Source of the DNA: CAVWXT01 sp963759115
Lineage (GTDB): Bacteria > Planctomycetota > Planctomycetia > Pirellulales > Thermoguttaceae
Length of the DNA: 64,000 nt
NCBI GenBank assembly: GCA_963759115.1
Contig: CAVWXT010000005.1
Coordinates: 434,001 to 498,000, forward strand
Direction: 5' to 3'
Below are positions 49,823-59,273 of this stretch, in pieces (positions within the stretch are counted from its first letter, which is position 1; each line of letters begins with the position of its first letter). The notes under the pieces were generated by a model, which worked only from the letters and a program-made list of their open reading frames with translations, was not told the DNA's origin and searched no databases. The position numbers and the translations under genes were made by a program.

Positions 49823-52562
49823 TCACGGGCCGGCCATATTGCCGCCGGCCGTGACCAGCAATTCGGCCTTCGCCCTGCTCTTGCGGCTCGCGATGGAAGG
49901 ACAGCAGTCTTTCAGCAGGCGCATCACCAGCGCGGTCCAGCCCGTTTGATGGCTGGCGCCGAGCCCTTGGCCGGTGTCGCCGTGAAAGAACTCGTGGAAG
50001 AGCACGAGATTCTGCCAGTGCGGATCGCTGGCGAAACGGGCTTCCGATCCGAAGCACACCCGCCGGCCGCGCTCGTCGGCCCGAAAGATTCTCGCCACCC
50101 GGCGGGCCAGTTGCGCGCCACTTCCTGGAGATTCATGGGCCGGCCCGAGCCGGTGGGACATTCGACCCGCAAGGCATCGCCGTAGAAGTGGTGGTATCGC
50201 TCCAGCGTCTCGACCAGCAGGTAATTCACCGGCAGCCAGATCGGCCCGCGCCAGTTCGAGTTGCCTCCGAAGAGTGCCGTGGTCGCGTCGCCCGGCTCAT
50301 AGTCGACCCGCTGCGGCGTGCCGCCGGGCGAGCACACGTAAGGCCGATCCTTATGGACGCGAGACAGCGAACGAACGCCGAAGGGAGACAGGAACTCATT
50401 CTCGTCGAGCACGTAGCGGAGAATGCGCTCCAGCCGCGGCCGCGAAGGAATGGCCAGCAGCCGGCGGCCCTGGCCGCGAGGGCCTTGAGGTTCAAGGCAG
50501 GAAACCTGCTTGGCCAGATCGCGGCGGTTGTCGAGAAACCACTGGAGCCGCTTCTGGAACCCGGGCAGCCGGGCGATCGTCTGATCGTCCAGAACCTCCG
50601 CGGCGAACAGCGGAATGATCCCCACCAGGGAGCGAATCCGCAGACGGATCAGTCGGCCTCCGACCTGGAGTTGATCGTAGTAGAACCCGTCTTCCTCGTC
50701 CCATAATCCGGTCCCTCCCAAACTGTTCATGGCGTCGGCGATGGCCACGAAATGCTCGAAGAACTTGGAGGCCACGTCCTCATAGGCCGGATCTTCCCGG
50801 GCCAACTCCAGGGCCATGGCCAGCATGGTGACGCAGAAGAAGGCCATCCAGGCCGTGCCGTCGGCCTGCTCCAGGACCGAGTCGTTGGACAACGGCTTGG
50901 ACCGATCGAACAGGCTGATGTTGTCGAGGCCCAGGAAGCCGCCGGCGAAGAGGTGCTTGCCCGTCACGTCCTTGCGGTTCGCCCACCAAGTGAAGTTGAT
51001 GAGCAATTTCTGGAATACGCGGGCGAGGAAGAACCGGTCCCGCGCCCCGCGCCGTCCGGTCATCTTGTAGACCCGCCAGCAGGCCCAGGCATGGACGGGC
51101 GGGTTGACGTCGTCCAGCGCGAACTCGTAGGCCGGCAGTTGCCCGCTGGGATGCATGAACCACTCCCGCAGAAAGAGCACCAGTTGCTCTTTGGCGAAAC
51201 GGGGATCGATCTCGGCCATCGGGATCATGTGAAAGGCCGAGTCCCAGGCGGCGTACCAGGGGTACTCCCACTTGTCGGGCATGGAGATTACGTCGCGATT
51301 GAAGAGGTGCCCCCAATCCTTGTTGCGTCCCTGCCGGCGACTCGCCGGCGGCGGCGGCTGGCCGGGATCGCCTTCGAGCCACTCCTTGACCACGTAGTGG
51401 TAGAACTGCTTCGTCCACAGCAGGCCCGCATACGCCTGCCGGCTGATGCGGCGATCATCGTCCGACGTGCCGGGCGGGATGCGGTTTCTGTAGAACTCCT
51501 CGGCCTCGCGGGAACGGTCGGCAAACACGCGGTCGAAGTCGGCGCCAAAGGGCTCTGGCGGGGCCTCTTCGTCGGCGAAGAGCCGCAATTCCACGGTCGT
51601 GGAATCCTGCGCGGCGACGTTCAGCACGTAGTGGGCCGCGGCCTTCGTGCCGGTTGCCGCGGGGTTGACGGCCTCCCTGCGCCCCTGGATGACGTACTCG
51701 TGAAAGGCGTCTTTGACGTAGGGGCTTTCGTTGGGGGCTTGGAAGAGCCGCCGGTTGTTCGTGTGGTTGTCGGTAAACAGCAGCGCCGGCGGGCCGCCGC
51801 TGTCGGACCGGCGCGAAAGTGGACCCGGCCCAGCGTCACGTGCTCGCAGAGCACGGCGCCTTCGCCAGTCTGCCGCAATTCGGGCATGCGCGTGCAGCCT
51901 TCGTGCAGGCAGACCCAGGACCACGTGTTGCGAAACCAAACGGTGGGCAGCAGGTGAAGCGTGGCCGCTTCAGGGCCGCAATTGGCCGCCGTCACGCGGA
52001 TCAGGATGTCGTTCGGGGACAACTTGGCGTACTCCGCGAAGACGTCAAAGTAGCGATGGTCGTCGAAGATGCCCGTCTCCAACAGTTCGAACTCCGGGTC
52101 TTTTCGGCTCCGCCGACGATTCTCTTCGAGCAGACGGGCGTAGGGGAACTCGGCCTGCGGATACTTATAGAGGGCCTTCAGGTACGACGAGGTGGGCGTC
52201 GCGTCCAGGTAGAAATAGCACTCCTTCACGTCTTCGCCGTGGTTGCCCTCGGCGTTGGTGAGTCCGAACAAACGTTCCTTCAGGATCGGGTCCCGGCCGT
52301 TCCAAAGGGCCAAGGCAAAGCAAAGGCGGCATTCACGATCGGTGATCCCCAACAGGCCGTCCTCGCCCCAGCGGTAGGCGCGGCTGCGGGCGTGATCGCG
52401 GGGGAAGTAGTCCCAGCACGATCCGTCGGGCGAATAGTCTTCACGCACGGTACCCCACTGGCGCTCAGAGAGATAGGGGCCCCACCGTTTCCAGTTCTCT
52501 TCGCGCCGGGCATCTGCCGCGAGCCGCTGCGTCTCGGCGTCGATGGATCGTCGGTCAGTCAT
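49823..52562 (-). CDS. Large glycoside hydrolase (MGH1-like/GH63-type glucosidase family), two frame breaks
   Basis: Reassembled length is about 910 residues. N-terminal: WKRWGPYLSERQWGTVREDY, SCWDYFPRDHARSRAYRWGE (the 'GEDG' and 'RDHARSRAYRW' phrases mark this family). At about 51810 the sequence moves to another frame (LLFTDNHTNNRRLFQAPNES) and runs through the (alpha/alpha)6 barrel: WGHLFNRDVISMPDKWEYPW, YAAWDSAFHMIPMAEIDPRF, QLPAYEFALDDVNPPVHAWA, SNWRGPIWLPVNYLLVE. At about 50085 it moves again to RVCFGSEARFASDPHWQNLV, LFHEFFHGDTGQGLGASHQT. The enzyme should cleave glucosidic or mannosyl-type bonds. No signal peptide. The start is the ATG at 52562; the frame is open further, but only through a palindromic element. 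Confidence 0.82.
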
Positions 52563-52577
52563 CCGGCTACCGCCCGT

Positions 52578-52696
52578 GTAGTCTGACACGTATAAGATGT
52601 CGGGTTGGGTGCCACGGGCAGCTTGTCTGCCCGTGCAGGGAACCACGGGCAGACAAGTTGCCCGTGGCACCCGACAATTTCGGCGTGTCAGACTAC
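52578..52696. repeat. 119-bp two-hairpin element with 13-bp perfect inverted ends
   Basis: GTAGTCTGACACG (52578-52590) and CGTGTCAGACTAC (52684-52696) are perfect inverted ends. Inside are two long hairpins, CACGGGCAG-CTGCCCGTG type, separated by AGGGAA and bounded by TGTCGGGTTGGGTG and CACCCGACA. It fills the space between the starts/ends of two minus-strand genes and its last base is the first base of the stop codon (complement CTA, 52696-52698) of the upstream gene. Confidence 0.88.
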
Positions 52697-53229
52697 TAGT
52701 GCCTCCAAGGTTCCCAGACGTGGATGTCCGGGTCTGTCTCGTGACGTCCATAATAGCCCGTGTAGTAATCCCGGAAATATCTCTCCGCCGGCTCGGTTCT
52801 CACGGGACAAGTTGCGGCGGCGGGGGGAATCGGCGCCGCGGCCGTTGTGGTTGGCATGGCGCAGAGACACACCTGGCCCTCCGGCGGTTTTGCGGAATCA
52901 TCGGCGGGAATGAAATCGGTGGCGCGGAGCCATCCCGCCTTCTTTTGGCCGTTCCGGACCACGTAGGTGCCGATCCACTGATCGCGGACTTCGACCACCA
53001 CAATGCGCTCTCCGCCGGGCACGACCGCAACAACGTCCGCGCCACGCATCAGATTGGCGTGCTGCGGGGCCACGGCAATCACGTCTCCCGGCTTGAACGC
53101 GGGCTCCGTCTGGGGAGGTTGGCCGGGCGATTGCCCCGCACGCTCCTCGCTCAGCCCCGTTGCGGCCGCCGATAGCGAGAAAGTCACAACAAGGCCGGCA
53201 ACAATGCCATACCGCAAAGCCATATTCAT
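52696..53229 (-). CDS. Secreted SH3-like-domain protein
   Basis: 177 residues: a signal peptide (YGIVAGLVVTFSLSAAATG), then FKPGDVIAVAPQHANLMRGA, ERIVVVEVRDQWIGTYVVRN and KKAGWLRATDFIPAD, a bacterial-SH3-like barrel often used for cell-wall or protein binding. A Pro/Thr/Ala linker leads to an aromatic tail (ERYFRDYYTGYYGRHE). GGAGGG precedes the ATG at 53229. The stop codon touches the palindromic element on its 3' side. Confidence 0.75.
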   Translation of the reverse strand: MNMALRYGIVAGLVVTFSLSAAATGLSEERAGQSPGQPPQTEPAFKPGDVIAVAPQHANLMRGADVVAVVPGGERIVVVEVRDQWIGTYVVRNGQKKAGWLRATDFIPADDSAKPPEGQVCLCAMPTTTAAAPIPPAAATCPVRTEPAERYFRDYYTGYYGRHETDPDIHVWEPWRH

Positions 53230-53521
53230 GATTCGCCCTCCGAGATTCACGTCTCTTTGAAAACCTGTTGGTGAACCCACGCAACAGAATTCTAGGCAAG
53301 CAACCCCGCAGAGAGAAGGAGAAGATCGGCGGAACGGGCTGATTTTGAGGCTCGGCAGGGCATTTTGCGGCCGGCGGCGGATGGTTTTTGTCAGCCGGCG
53401 GTTCGCCCGCCTGGCCGTGCTTTCTCCTGTCGTGGGAATTGCCCGCCGTTGACTGCATTCGCGGCGGTGCTACGCTGGGGGGATCGGTTGACTGTTCCAC
53501 TTTTTCGAGGGAGACGGCGCC

Positions 53522-54553
53522 ATGTGTCGTTTCGGTGTCGCTCTTGCCGCCTTGTTGCTGGCCGCTGTTGCCTCGGGCTGTAGCGCAAGAGCAAGCCCAA
53601 ACGAGGCAAATGTGGCCGCCGAGGTCCAGAAGCTCGGGGGCAAGGTCGATAGGAGCCTGCACAGGTCAATTGTCGGCGTAAACCTGGGCCGCACCGCGGT
53701 GACCGACGCAGGGTTGGAACGCCTCGAAGGGTTGACAAGCCTCTATACGCTGAACTTGTCGCACACCAACGTGACCGACTCGGGACTGAAGCACCTCAGC
53801 GGGTTGGCCAGTCTGCGGTCGTTGGATCTCCGGTACGCCGCGGTGACCGACGCAGGGCTTGAACACCTCAAGGGGTTGACCAACCTCCAGTCGTTGGACC
53901 TCGGATGCACCGAGGTGTCGGATGCGGGACTGGAACGCCTCAAAGGATTGGCCCAGCTCGACGCACTGAACTTGCCGTACACCAAGGTGACTGACTCGGG
54001 ACTGAAGCACCTTAAAGGGCTGACAAAACTCCAATCGCTGGACCTGGGGTACACCCAGGTGACCGATGCCGGGCTGCAACACCTCGCGGGGCTGTCGAAG
54101 CTCCGGTCGCTGAACCTGGGGCAAACCCAGGTGACGGACGCCGGTCTGGAGCGCCTCAAAGGGCTTACAGAACTTCAATCGCTGGACCTGGGCGTCACGG
54201 CCGTGACCGATGCCGGGCTGGAACGCCTCACGGGACTGTCGAAGCTCCAGTCGCTGAACCTGGGGCACACCAAGGTGAGCGATGCCGGACTGGAGCACGT
54301 CAAAGGGCTGGCAGAACTCCAATCGCTGAACCTGTCGCACATCAAGGTGACGGATGCCGGGCTGGAACAGCTCAAAGGGCTGGCAAAGCTCCGATCACTC
54401 TTCCTATTGGACACCGAAGTGAGCGATGCCGGGCTGGAACAACTCAAAGGGCTGGCGGCACTCCAGTCGCTGGACCTGCGGAATACCTCGGTTGGCGACG
54501 AGGGCCTGACGAACTTGCGGCAGGCGTTGCCGGGATGTCGGATTTGGCATTGA
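53522..54553 (+). CDS. Leucine-rich-repeat lipoprotein
   Basis: 343 residues. A lipoprotein signal (LAALLLAAVASGC) places the lipidated Cys at 20. From about 50 to 335 there are about 12 repeats of 24 residues, consensus L-x-x-L-x-x-L-x-x-L-x-x-L-N/D-L-x-x-T-x-V-T/S-D-A-G-L-E-x-L-K-G, for example GLTKLQSLDLGYTQVTDAGL. This is the solenoid type of planctomycete LRR proteins. It should bind protein ligands at the outer or cell surface. DNA of the repeats is highly similar between units (72-base period), so unit number may change by recombination. Confidence 0.9.
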   Translation: MCRFGVALAALLLAAVASGCSARASPNEANVAAEVQKLGGKVDRSLHRSIVGVNLGRTAVTDAGLERLEGLTSLYTLNLSHTNVTDSGLKHLSGLASLRSLDLRYAAVTDAGLEHLKGLTNLQSLDLGCTEVSDAGLERLKGLAQLDALNLPYTKVTDSGLKHLKGLTKLQSLDLGYTQVTDAGLQHLAGLSKLRSLNLGQTQVTDAGLERLKGLTELQSLDLGVTAVTDAGLERLTGLSKLQSLNLGHTKVSDAGLEHVKGLAELQSLNLSHIKVTDAGLEQLKGLAKLRSLFLLDTEVSDAGLEQLKGLAALQSLDLRNTSVGDEGLTNLRQALPGCRIWH

Positions 54554-54931
54554 AACGGCCGCCCCCTTCTCTTTCCCGGTTCGTGTCCCCAGAATTCCAC
54601 GCCTACTCTTCCGTGCGCGAACACATGAATCCTTGTCCGAAAGCCGGATGCGGGAAATCCGCCCGTCCGGTTCGATGAGCGGCAGGCGGAAACGTAGCAC
54701 GGCATGCGACTATTGAGACACAGCCGGGGAAACCCCGAAACAGACTATGTCGAAGCGTACCCCACCGCGCCACCTCTCGACTCTACCGTTTTTCCGTCCG
54801 TGACGATTGTGTTGGTCGAACAACACGGCCCAATGGGGCAGGAATTGGGCACGTCAGACCGGGGCAGAAGCGAAAAGAGCCACCCGCAATGGATGGCTCG
54901 ATTGGTTCGGGTTTCGATTGGATTGGATACC
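54554..54931. other. Intergenic region between LRR gene and HAF gene
   Basis: No convincing gene on either strand. The two flanking genes converge here. No clear terminator hairpin was recognised. Confidence 0.35.
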
Positions 54932-55912
54932 CTACGCCGTCCGTCGCTGTCGCCAAGCGTAGGCCAACAGGCTGATGGCACCCATACCCAGTAGGACAAT
55001 CATGGAGGGTTCGGGCGTGGGCGTTAGGAGAAAGGCGTGCTCCTGTCCCTGGGGATTGTAGCCTGTTCCGACGATCAGGCCCGAGTCGTTAATGCCGCTT
55101 GCTTCCTCCAGTGTCCAGCCGGAAGACGGACTAATTAAGCTATTGAGGTCTTTCATTAGACCGCCGTTGTACGAAATAAAGGCGAGCATTGCGGTCGATG
55201 ATATTTCTGAGTATCCCACCACGTCGCCCCGGCCGTTCATACCCACTGGGAAGCTCCCGTTGTATGTAGGATTGAGGACACCAAGATCGGCCATCGTCCC
55301 CCCAGTGTACAGAAAGGCATGGTTGCCACTACCACTAAATAAACTGCCAGTGCCAGAAGTGCCTGCACACTGACCAGCGTTGTTGATAATAAGGCCATAG
55401 GATGTCGTGGCTCCTGGTAATGTGCCGAGGCTCTGCATAATGCCCCCGCTCCAAATGAAGGCGTGACCCAAATTTGACTGTTATAGGAGGAGCCGACGAT
55501 TTGGCCGCTGTCGTTGATGGCATTTTGGATTTCGCCTATTTCCATGTTGGTGGAGACGTTGTACGGGAAAGGCAGCGTCCCGATTGGCGTTATGTGTCCG
55601 CTGCTATAAAGGGCTGCGACACCCAAGCCCCAGCCCATGTCGGTGTTGGGGTCGGCCTCTCCGGCCACCTGTCCGCTGGAGTTAATGCCGGTGGCCATTG
55701 TGATCCTGCCACCAGGGTTGCCTGTATAATAGAGAGGATTTGTGTACTGCCCACCGCTGAGGAGAAATCCGTAGTTGTATGAGCCCGAGTTAGCGTACCA
55801 CCCGACGACCTGACCACTGTTATTGATTGACAACGGATGGCCCAGGCCGGGGTAGCTACTCCCCGGCGGGTTGCCGAGGTCTCTCATCTCTCCGCCGCTA
55901 TAGAGAAAAATG
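54932..55912 (-). pseudogene. HAF-repeat PEP-CTERM protein, C-terminal part (split by ISL3-type IS)
   Basis: HAF-type beta repeats are visible: FLYSGGEMRDLGN, SINNSGQVVGWY, NAINDSGQIVGSS, then after a frame break near 55475 HAFIWSGGIMQSLGTLPG, AFLYTGGTMADLGVLN and GINDSGLIVGTGYNPQG. The end is a PEP-CTERM sorting signal: PEPSMIVLLGMGAISLLAYA, then RQRR. The N-terminal part lies at 57581-57779. The IS stands between them, and one 8-base duplicate removed joins DIF to LYSGGEM in frame. Extracellular by family; the role is unknown. Confidence 0.82.
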
Positions 55913-57580
55913 GGCTCTTCCGGTTCTGGGTGCGAACGCCGCACAAACCCGAGGCTCAACAATAGCGGCCGTTATACTACGCGCGACGGTTGCTTGAACG
56001 CCCCAGGCACGTAATTCTCGCCATATTAGCCCCCCCCACAAGAATATAGTGCAACAGGGATTGCGAGCGTAAGTGCTTGTCCGGGAACATGTTCCGCCGC
56101 CTCCTCCCTGCGGGCGCCGATTTCGCGAGTTGGGAAGGTTGCTGTTGGCCCGAGGTCGCCCGCGGCGTTACCTTGCTCAAGCGGCGGCGGTCGGACCAAC
56201 GCGGTTGTTGCCTTCGCCCCGTCGCAGAAGACACCGCCAACCAAGGAGGCCACGGATGGCTCAGGTCGAGGTCAAAGTGAAGTTGGATTTGCCGCCGGGT
56301 GTGGAACTGTTGGGATACGAGCGCTCGCGCGACGGGCACGGCTTCGAGGTCAAGTTCCCCCTGCCCGACTCTTGCCGTTGTGAGCAGTGCGGCCACGAAG
56401 AGCCGTCCACCTACGAGTACAAGAACACCGTCTATGTGGTCCGCGACCTGGACCTCTGGGGCCAGCCGAGCTTCCTGATTTTCCAGCCCTGCTTCCATCG
56501 TTGCTCGCGCTGTGGGCATCGCCAGGAGCATTTCGCCCCCTTCAAGCGGAAGAAGGTGCTGTACACGTACCGCTTCGAGGAATACGTGCTGCGGATGCTC
56601 ATCGGCAGCAACGAAGAAGAGGTGGCCGCGCGGCTGGGCATCTCGGCGGAGACCGTGGAACTGATCGTCGAGAACCAGTTGAAGGACGACAAGCGGATCG
56701 ACCCGGCACGGGTCATCAAGCACGTGGGCATGGACGAAATCAGCCTCAAGAAGCGGCACAAGTTGTACGTGACGGTGATGACGGACTTGACCGACCCGGA
56801 GTCGCCGAAGGTGCTGGCGGTGGCCCGCGGGCGCGACACGGCAGCGGCCCTCGAATGCCTGGGGAAATTGACGCCCGAGCAGGCGCCGCGGTGGAAACGC
56901 ACCGCGTGGACATGGGGAAGGTCTACGGCCCGGTCTGCAACGAGCAACTTCGCAACAGCCGGTTGGTGGTGGACCGGTTCCACGTGGCCAAGCAGTTCAA
57001 CGAGGTGGTGGATGAGTTGCGAAAAAAAAAGCACGCGGAAGCACAAGGCCCAGTTGTCCAAAGCCGAGCAGAAACGGTTCCGCTCGCTGATGTGGGAGTT
57101 TCGCCGCGACCCGAAGGATCTGAAGCCCGAAGAGCGCGCAGCCTTGGAGGAGTTGTTCGCCAGGTTGCCCGCGTTGAAGGACGTGTATGACGTGCGGGTG
57201 CGGTTCAAGGAGATCTTCGATACAGCGCCGGACCGCGCCACGGCCGAACAGCAGTTGGCCGAACTCCGCGCGCGGACCGAAGCGCTGGGGCTGGACTTCA
57301 GCAAATTCTGGACGACCTACGACAGACTGGAAGACAGGCATCCTGAACTACTTCGACGGGCGGTACACCAGCGCGGCGGTTGAAGGTATCAACAACAAGG
57401 CCCGCGTCATCACCAAACGCTGCTACGGCGTGAAGTCAGCCGACACGCTCTGGAACCGGCTGCTCCTGGACTTGAACCGGGCGTCGGAAGCCGCCGGGCG
57501 GACCATCGCCGAGCTACGCGAGATCGTCCGTGGCCTGAAGGCTGAATTTCTCGCGTTCTGCACCTAAAACCGGAAGAGCC
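55913..57580 (+). mobile_element. Insertion sequence, ISL3-like family, with 8-bp target duplication
   Basis: The ends GGCTCTTCCGGTTCTGGGTG (left, from 55913) and the complement of CACCTAAAACCGGAAGAGCC (right, to 57580) match with two differences. Both flanks carry GAAAAATG (55905-55912 and 57581-57588), an 8-base target duplication as ISL3 elements make. The element is 1668 bp and interrupts the HAF-repeat gene. Confidence 0.95.
56256..57567 (+). CDS. ISL3-like family transposase, three frame breaks
   Basis: AAGGAGG precedes the ATG. The N-terminal zinc-binding module shows CRCEQCGHEEP and CFHRCSRCGHRQE. The DDE core has HVGMDEISLKKRHKLYVTVM (first Asp), then in a second frame HRVDMGKVYGPVCNEQLRNS and VVDRFHVAKQFNEVVDELRK, back in the first frame KAQLSKAEQKRFRSLMWEF, and in the third frame YFDGRYTSAAVEGINNKARV (Glu). 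Breaks lie at about 56905, at a run of nine A near 57022-57030, and at about 57335. Total about 435 residues. The clean ends and target duplication say the element moved recently, so the breaks may be sequence errors. Confidence 0.88.
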
Positions 57581-57779
57581 GAAAAATGTCTGTAGCTCGG
57601 CTCGCCGGAGTCGTCGTAGTAGTGCCGACGATCTCCCCGCTATTATTGATCCCGGCGGCGTAGCTACTGTTTCCGCCGAGCGTGCCTAGATCGGTCACGG
57701 TGTATAGGGCTTGGCCCAAAGCACTGCGTCCAGTAAACGACAATAGTGCCGCAACCGCCACCGCCACAAGTTGTCTCAT
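57581..57779 (-). pseudogene. HAF-repeat PEP-CTERM protein, N-terminal part (split by ISL3-type IS)
   Basis: GGGAGG precedes the ATG at 57779. A signal peptide (LVAVAVAALLSFTGRSALGQ) and the first HAF repeat (YTVTDLGTLGGNSSYAAGIN, NSGEIVGT) are followed by ASRATDIF, where the IS begins. As the DNA stands, translation runs a few codons into the IS (RLFRF) and stops at 57564. Joined with 54932-55912 it is one gene of about 390 residues. Confidence 0.85.
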
Positions 57780-57971
57780 CACACACCTCCCTAGAATAGT
57801 GAAGATAGCGGCTAATATGACACACCCCCACTTATTTGTCAATAACCCACCCAACAAATTGGGTGACGAAAACCTCTATGTGTATGCCAGCGTAAAGCAC
57901 TTCCTGACGCTGTACCGCTTCGATACAGAGGCTGTGACCCCTGCCCGCCCCGGCAGATACGCCTCTTGTTT

Positions 57972-58400
57972 CTATACGCTTGGCATGTTGGGTGCCAGAG
58001 TCAAGCGTCTTACATGCGGGCATGTATACCACCCACGGTTGGGGTCTGGCCCTCTTGTGGTATGCGCAAAGAAAAGCCCGGCGAGGTGGCCGGGCCGTGA
58101 CCTAGCGCGTGAAGCGTTAAGGAGGTGGTGAATGAATAGTAGTGCGGATGCAATCACCGCTACCGCAATATACCTGGCAAGAGTCTTGTCTTCTTTGATT
58201 GTCTGGATTATGACTTCTTCTAGCTTTTTGACGAACTCGATCTGATCGACGGCAATCTTTATTGCGAAGAGGAGCGCGGCAACTGCGGCAATCACTCCGT
58301 TCCAGCCGCGGAAAAACCCCGAATTGTTGCCTTGTGTGCGAGCGATCTTCTCCCAAACCGCCCCAAAAAATCTGGCCATAGCGCCCGTAAACTTGGGCAT
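57972..58400 (-). CDS. Small membrane protein of unknown function
   Basis: 142 residues. A basic-amphipathic start (FTGAMARFFGAVWEKIARTQ) leads to a TM helix (GVIAAVAALLFAIKIAVDQI), a charged helix and a second TM helix (YIAVAVIASALLFIHHLLNA). The rest is polar and may be past the true functional end. No family recognised. It stands alone; no strong ribosome binding site was found, so this call is moderate. Confidence 0.4.
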   Translation of the reverse strand: MPKFTGAMARFFGAVWEKIARTQGNNSGFFRGWNGVIAAVAALLFAIKIAVDQIEFVKKLEEVIIQTIKEDKTLARYIAVAVIASALLFIHHLLNASRARSRPGHLAGLFFAHTTRGPDPNRGWYTCPHVRRLTLAPNMPSV

Positions 58401-58816
58401 CTACGTTCAGTACCTTGCCCTCAAAAGGGCGATATTTTGATAACCTGTATCTATGTGGGGTGTGGTCGGCAGCCAAATTTTCTTGCGGGACGTATTCTTT
58501 ACCGGCTGATTGCAGTGTCTTTTCCGAGCAGTAGACATAAGACATACTCCCCTGAAGAAAAAGGAAACGAAGCTCTCTGGGATGGGAGCTTTCCCATCTG
58601 GAGCCAGAGTCAATAGCGATCAAACACATATTACTACTCACCAAAAAGAGACGCTAACCAAGAAGTGATCCTACTGGATTTTGTTCGCATTGTCAATCAT
58701 CGGTACACCAAGCGAACTGCCGAGCAGTGCTCTGTAATCGGATTGCAGGCGGGAAGGACTAAAGGAGCCTTTAACTCATGCCGCATTGGCGAGTGCTGCA
58801 CGAACGTCTTCCGCAG
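58401..58816. other. Intergenic region without supported gene
   Basis: Local GC falls here, and short open frames on both strands look random. A 5'-side remnant of something AT-richer is possible, but no conserved motif was seen. Confidence 0.3.
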
Positions 58817-59131
58817 TCAAGGTGAGGAAGAAAAGGTGCCAGGAACAGTTGTCGCGTACGTTGGCTTGCGTATCGGTTCCTGACACCTTTTTTCACCCAA
58901 GTCCAGGAAGAAGCGGTCGATGGGCGCGTTTCGACCGGCTTCGATATCCGCAAGCCCCTCCCGGATCGCCTCGATCGAGGCGCGGTAGTCGGCTTCGGAA
59001 CCGACCCCCATCATCTCCCGGAAGACCTGCATCGACATCACGACGTACTCCGCCCCGCCCCCTTCGACTTCCAGAAAGCCTTGGTGCTGGTCCACGGCGT
59101 GCCGCTGTTCATCCGTCAATCGCGTCATCAT
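58817..59131 (-). CDS. Small antitoxin-like protein (Phd/YefM style) with repeat-derived C-terminus
   Basis: 104 residues. The start MTRLTDEQRHAVDQHQGFLE, then AEYVVMSMQVFREMMGVGSE, resembles the N-terminal half of Phd/YefM-like antitoxins of planctomycetes; this is from memory. The middle DYRASIEAIREGLADIEAGR is helical, as in RelB-type partners. The natural protein appears to end at FFLDLGE, after which the frame runs through the hairpin element 58830-58894 (KRCQEPIRKPTYATT) to a stop. No toxin gene follows, so it is an orphan. Confidence 0.55.
   Translation of the reverse strand: MMTRLTDEQRHAVDQHQGFLEVEGGGAEYVVMSMQVFREMMGVGSEADYRASIEAIREGLADIEAGRNAPIDRFFLDLGEKRCQEPIRKPTYATTVPGTFSSSP
58830..58894. 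repeat. Hairpin repeat (AAAGGTG-CAGGAAC type)
   Basis: GAAAAGGTGCCAGGAAC (58830-58846) faces GTTCCTGACACCTTTTTTC (58876-58894), an inverted repeat with one mismatch and a two-base length difference. This sequence type is frequent in planctomycete genomes, from memory. It overlaps the 3' end of the antitoxin-like gene. Confidence 0.7.
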
Positions 59132-59273
59132 GAAACAACCCCTGCGTGAAAGACCCCAGTTATTGTCCCGAGTACGGCCGCGATAGTCAACCGCCCCAGA
59201 CAACCCACCCGTGCGGGGCAAATCGCGTCCCTATGCTCTTTCGGATGCCGCCGCGGATTCGTACAATGGTCAC

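Noticed and set aside
51621..52751. Longer start for the glycoside hydrolase at 52751
   Set aside because: The extension is a translation of the palindromic element at 52578-52696; the family-like N-terminus begins at 52562.
53690..54540. Regular 72-base repeats that might suggest a CRISPR-like array
   Set aside because: There are no unique spacers; the repeats encode a continuous 24-residue LRR solenoid.
57022..57030. Run of nine A in the ISL3-type transposase as a programmed frameshift site
   Set aside because: Programmed shifting is not known to me for this family, and two more breaks occur in the gene without such a run; an indel is simpler.
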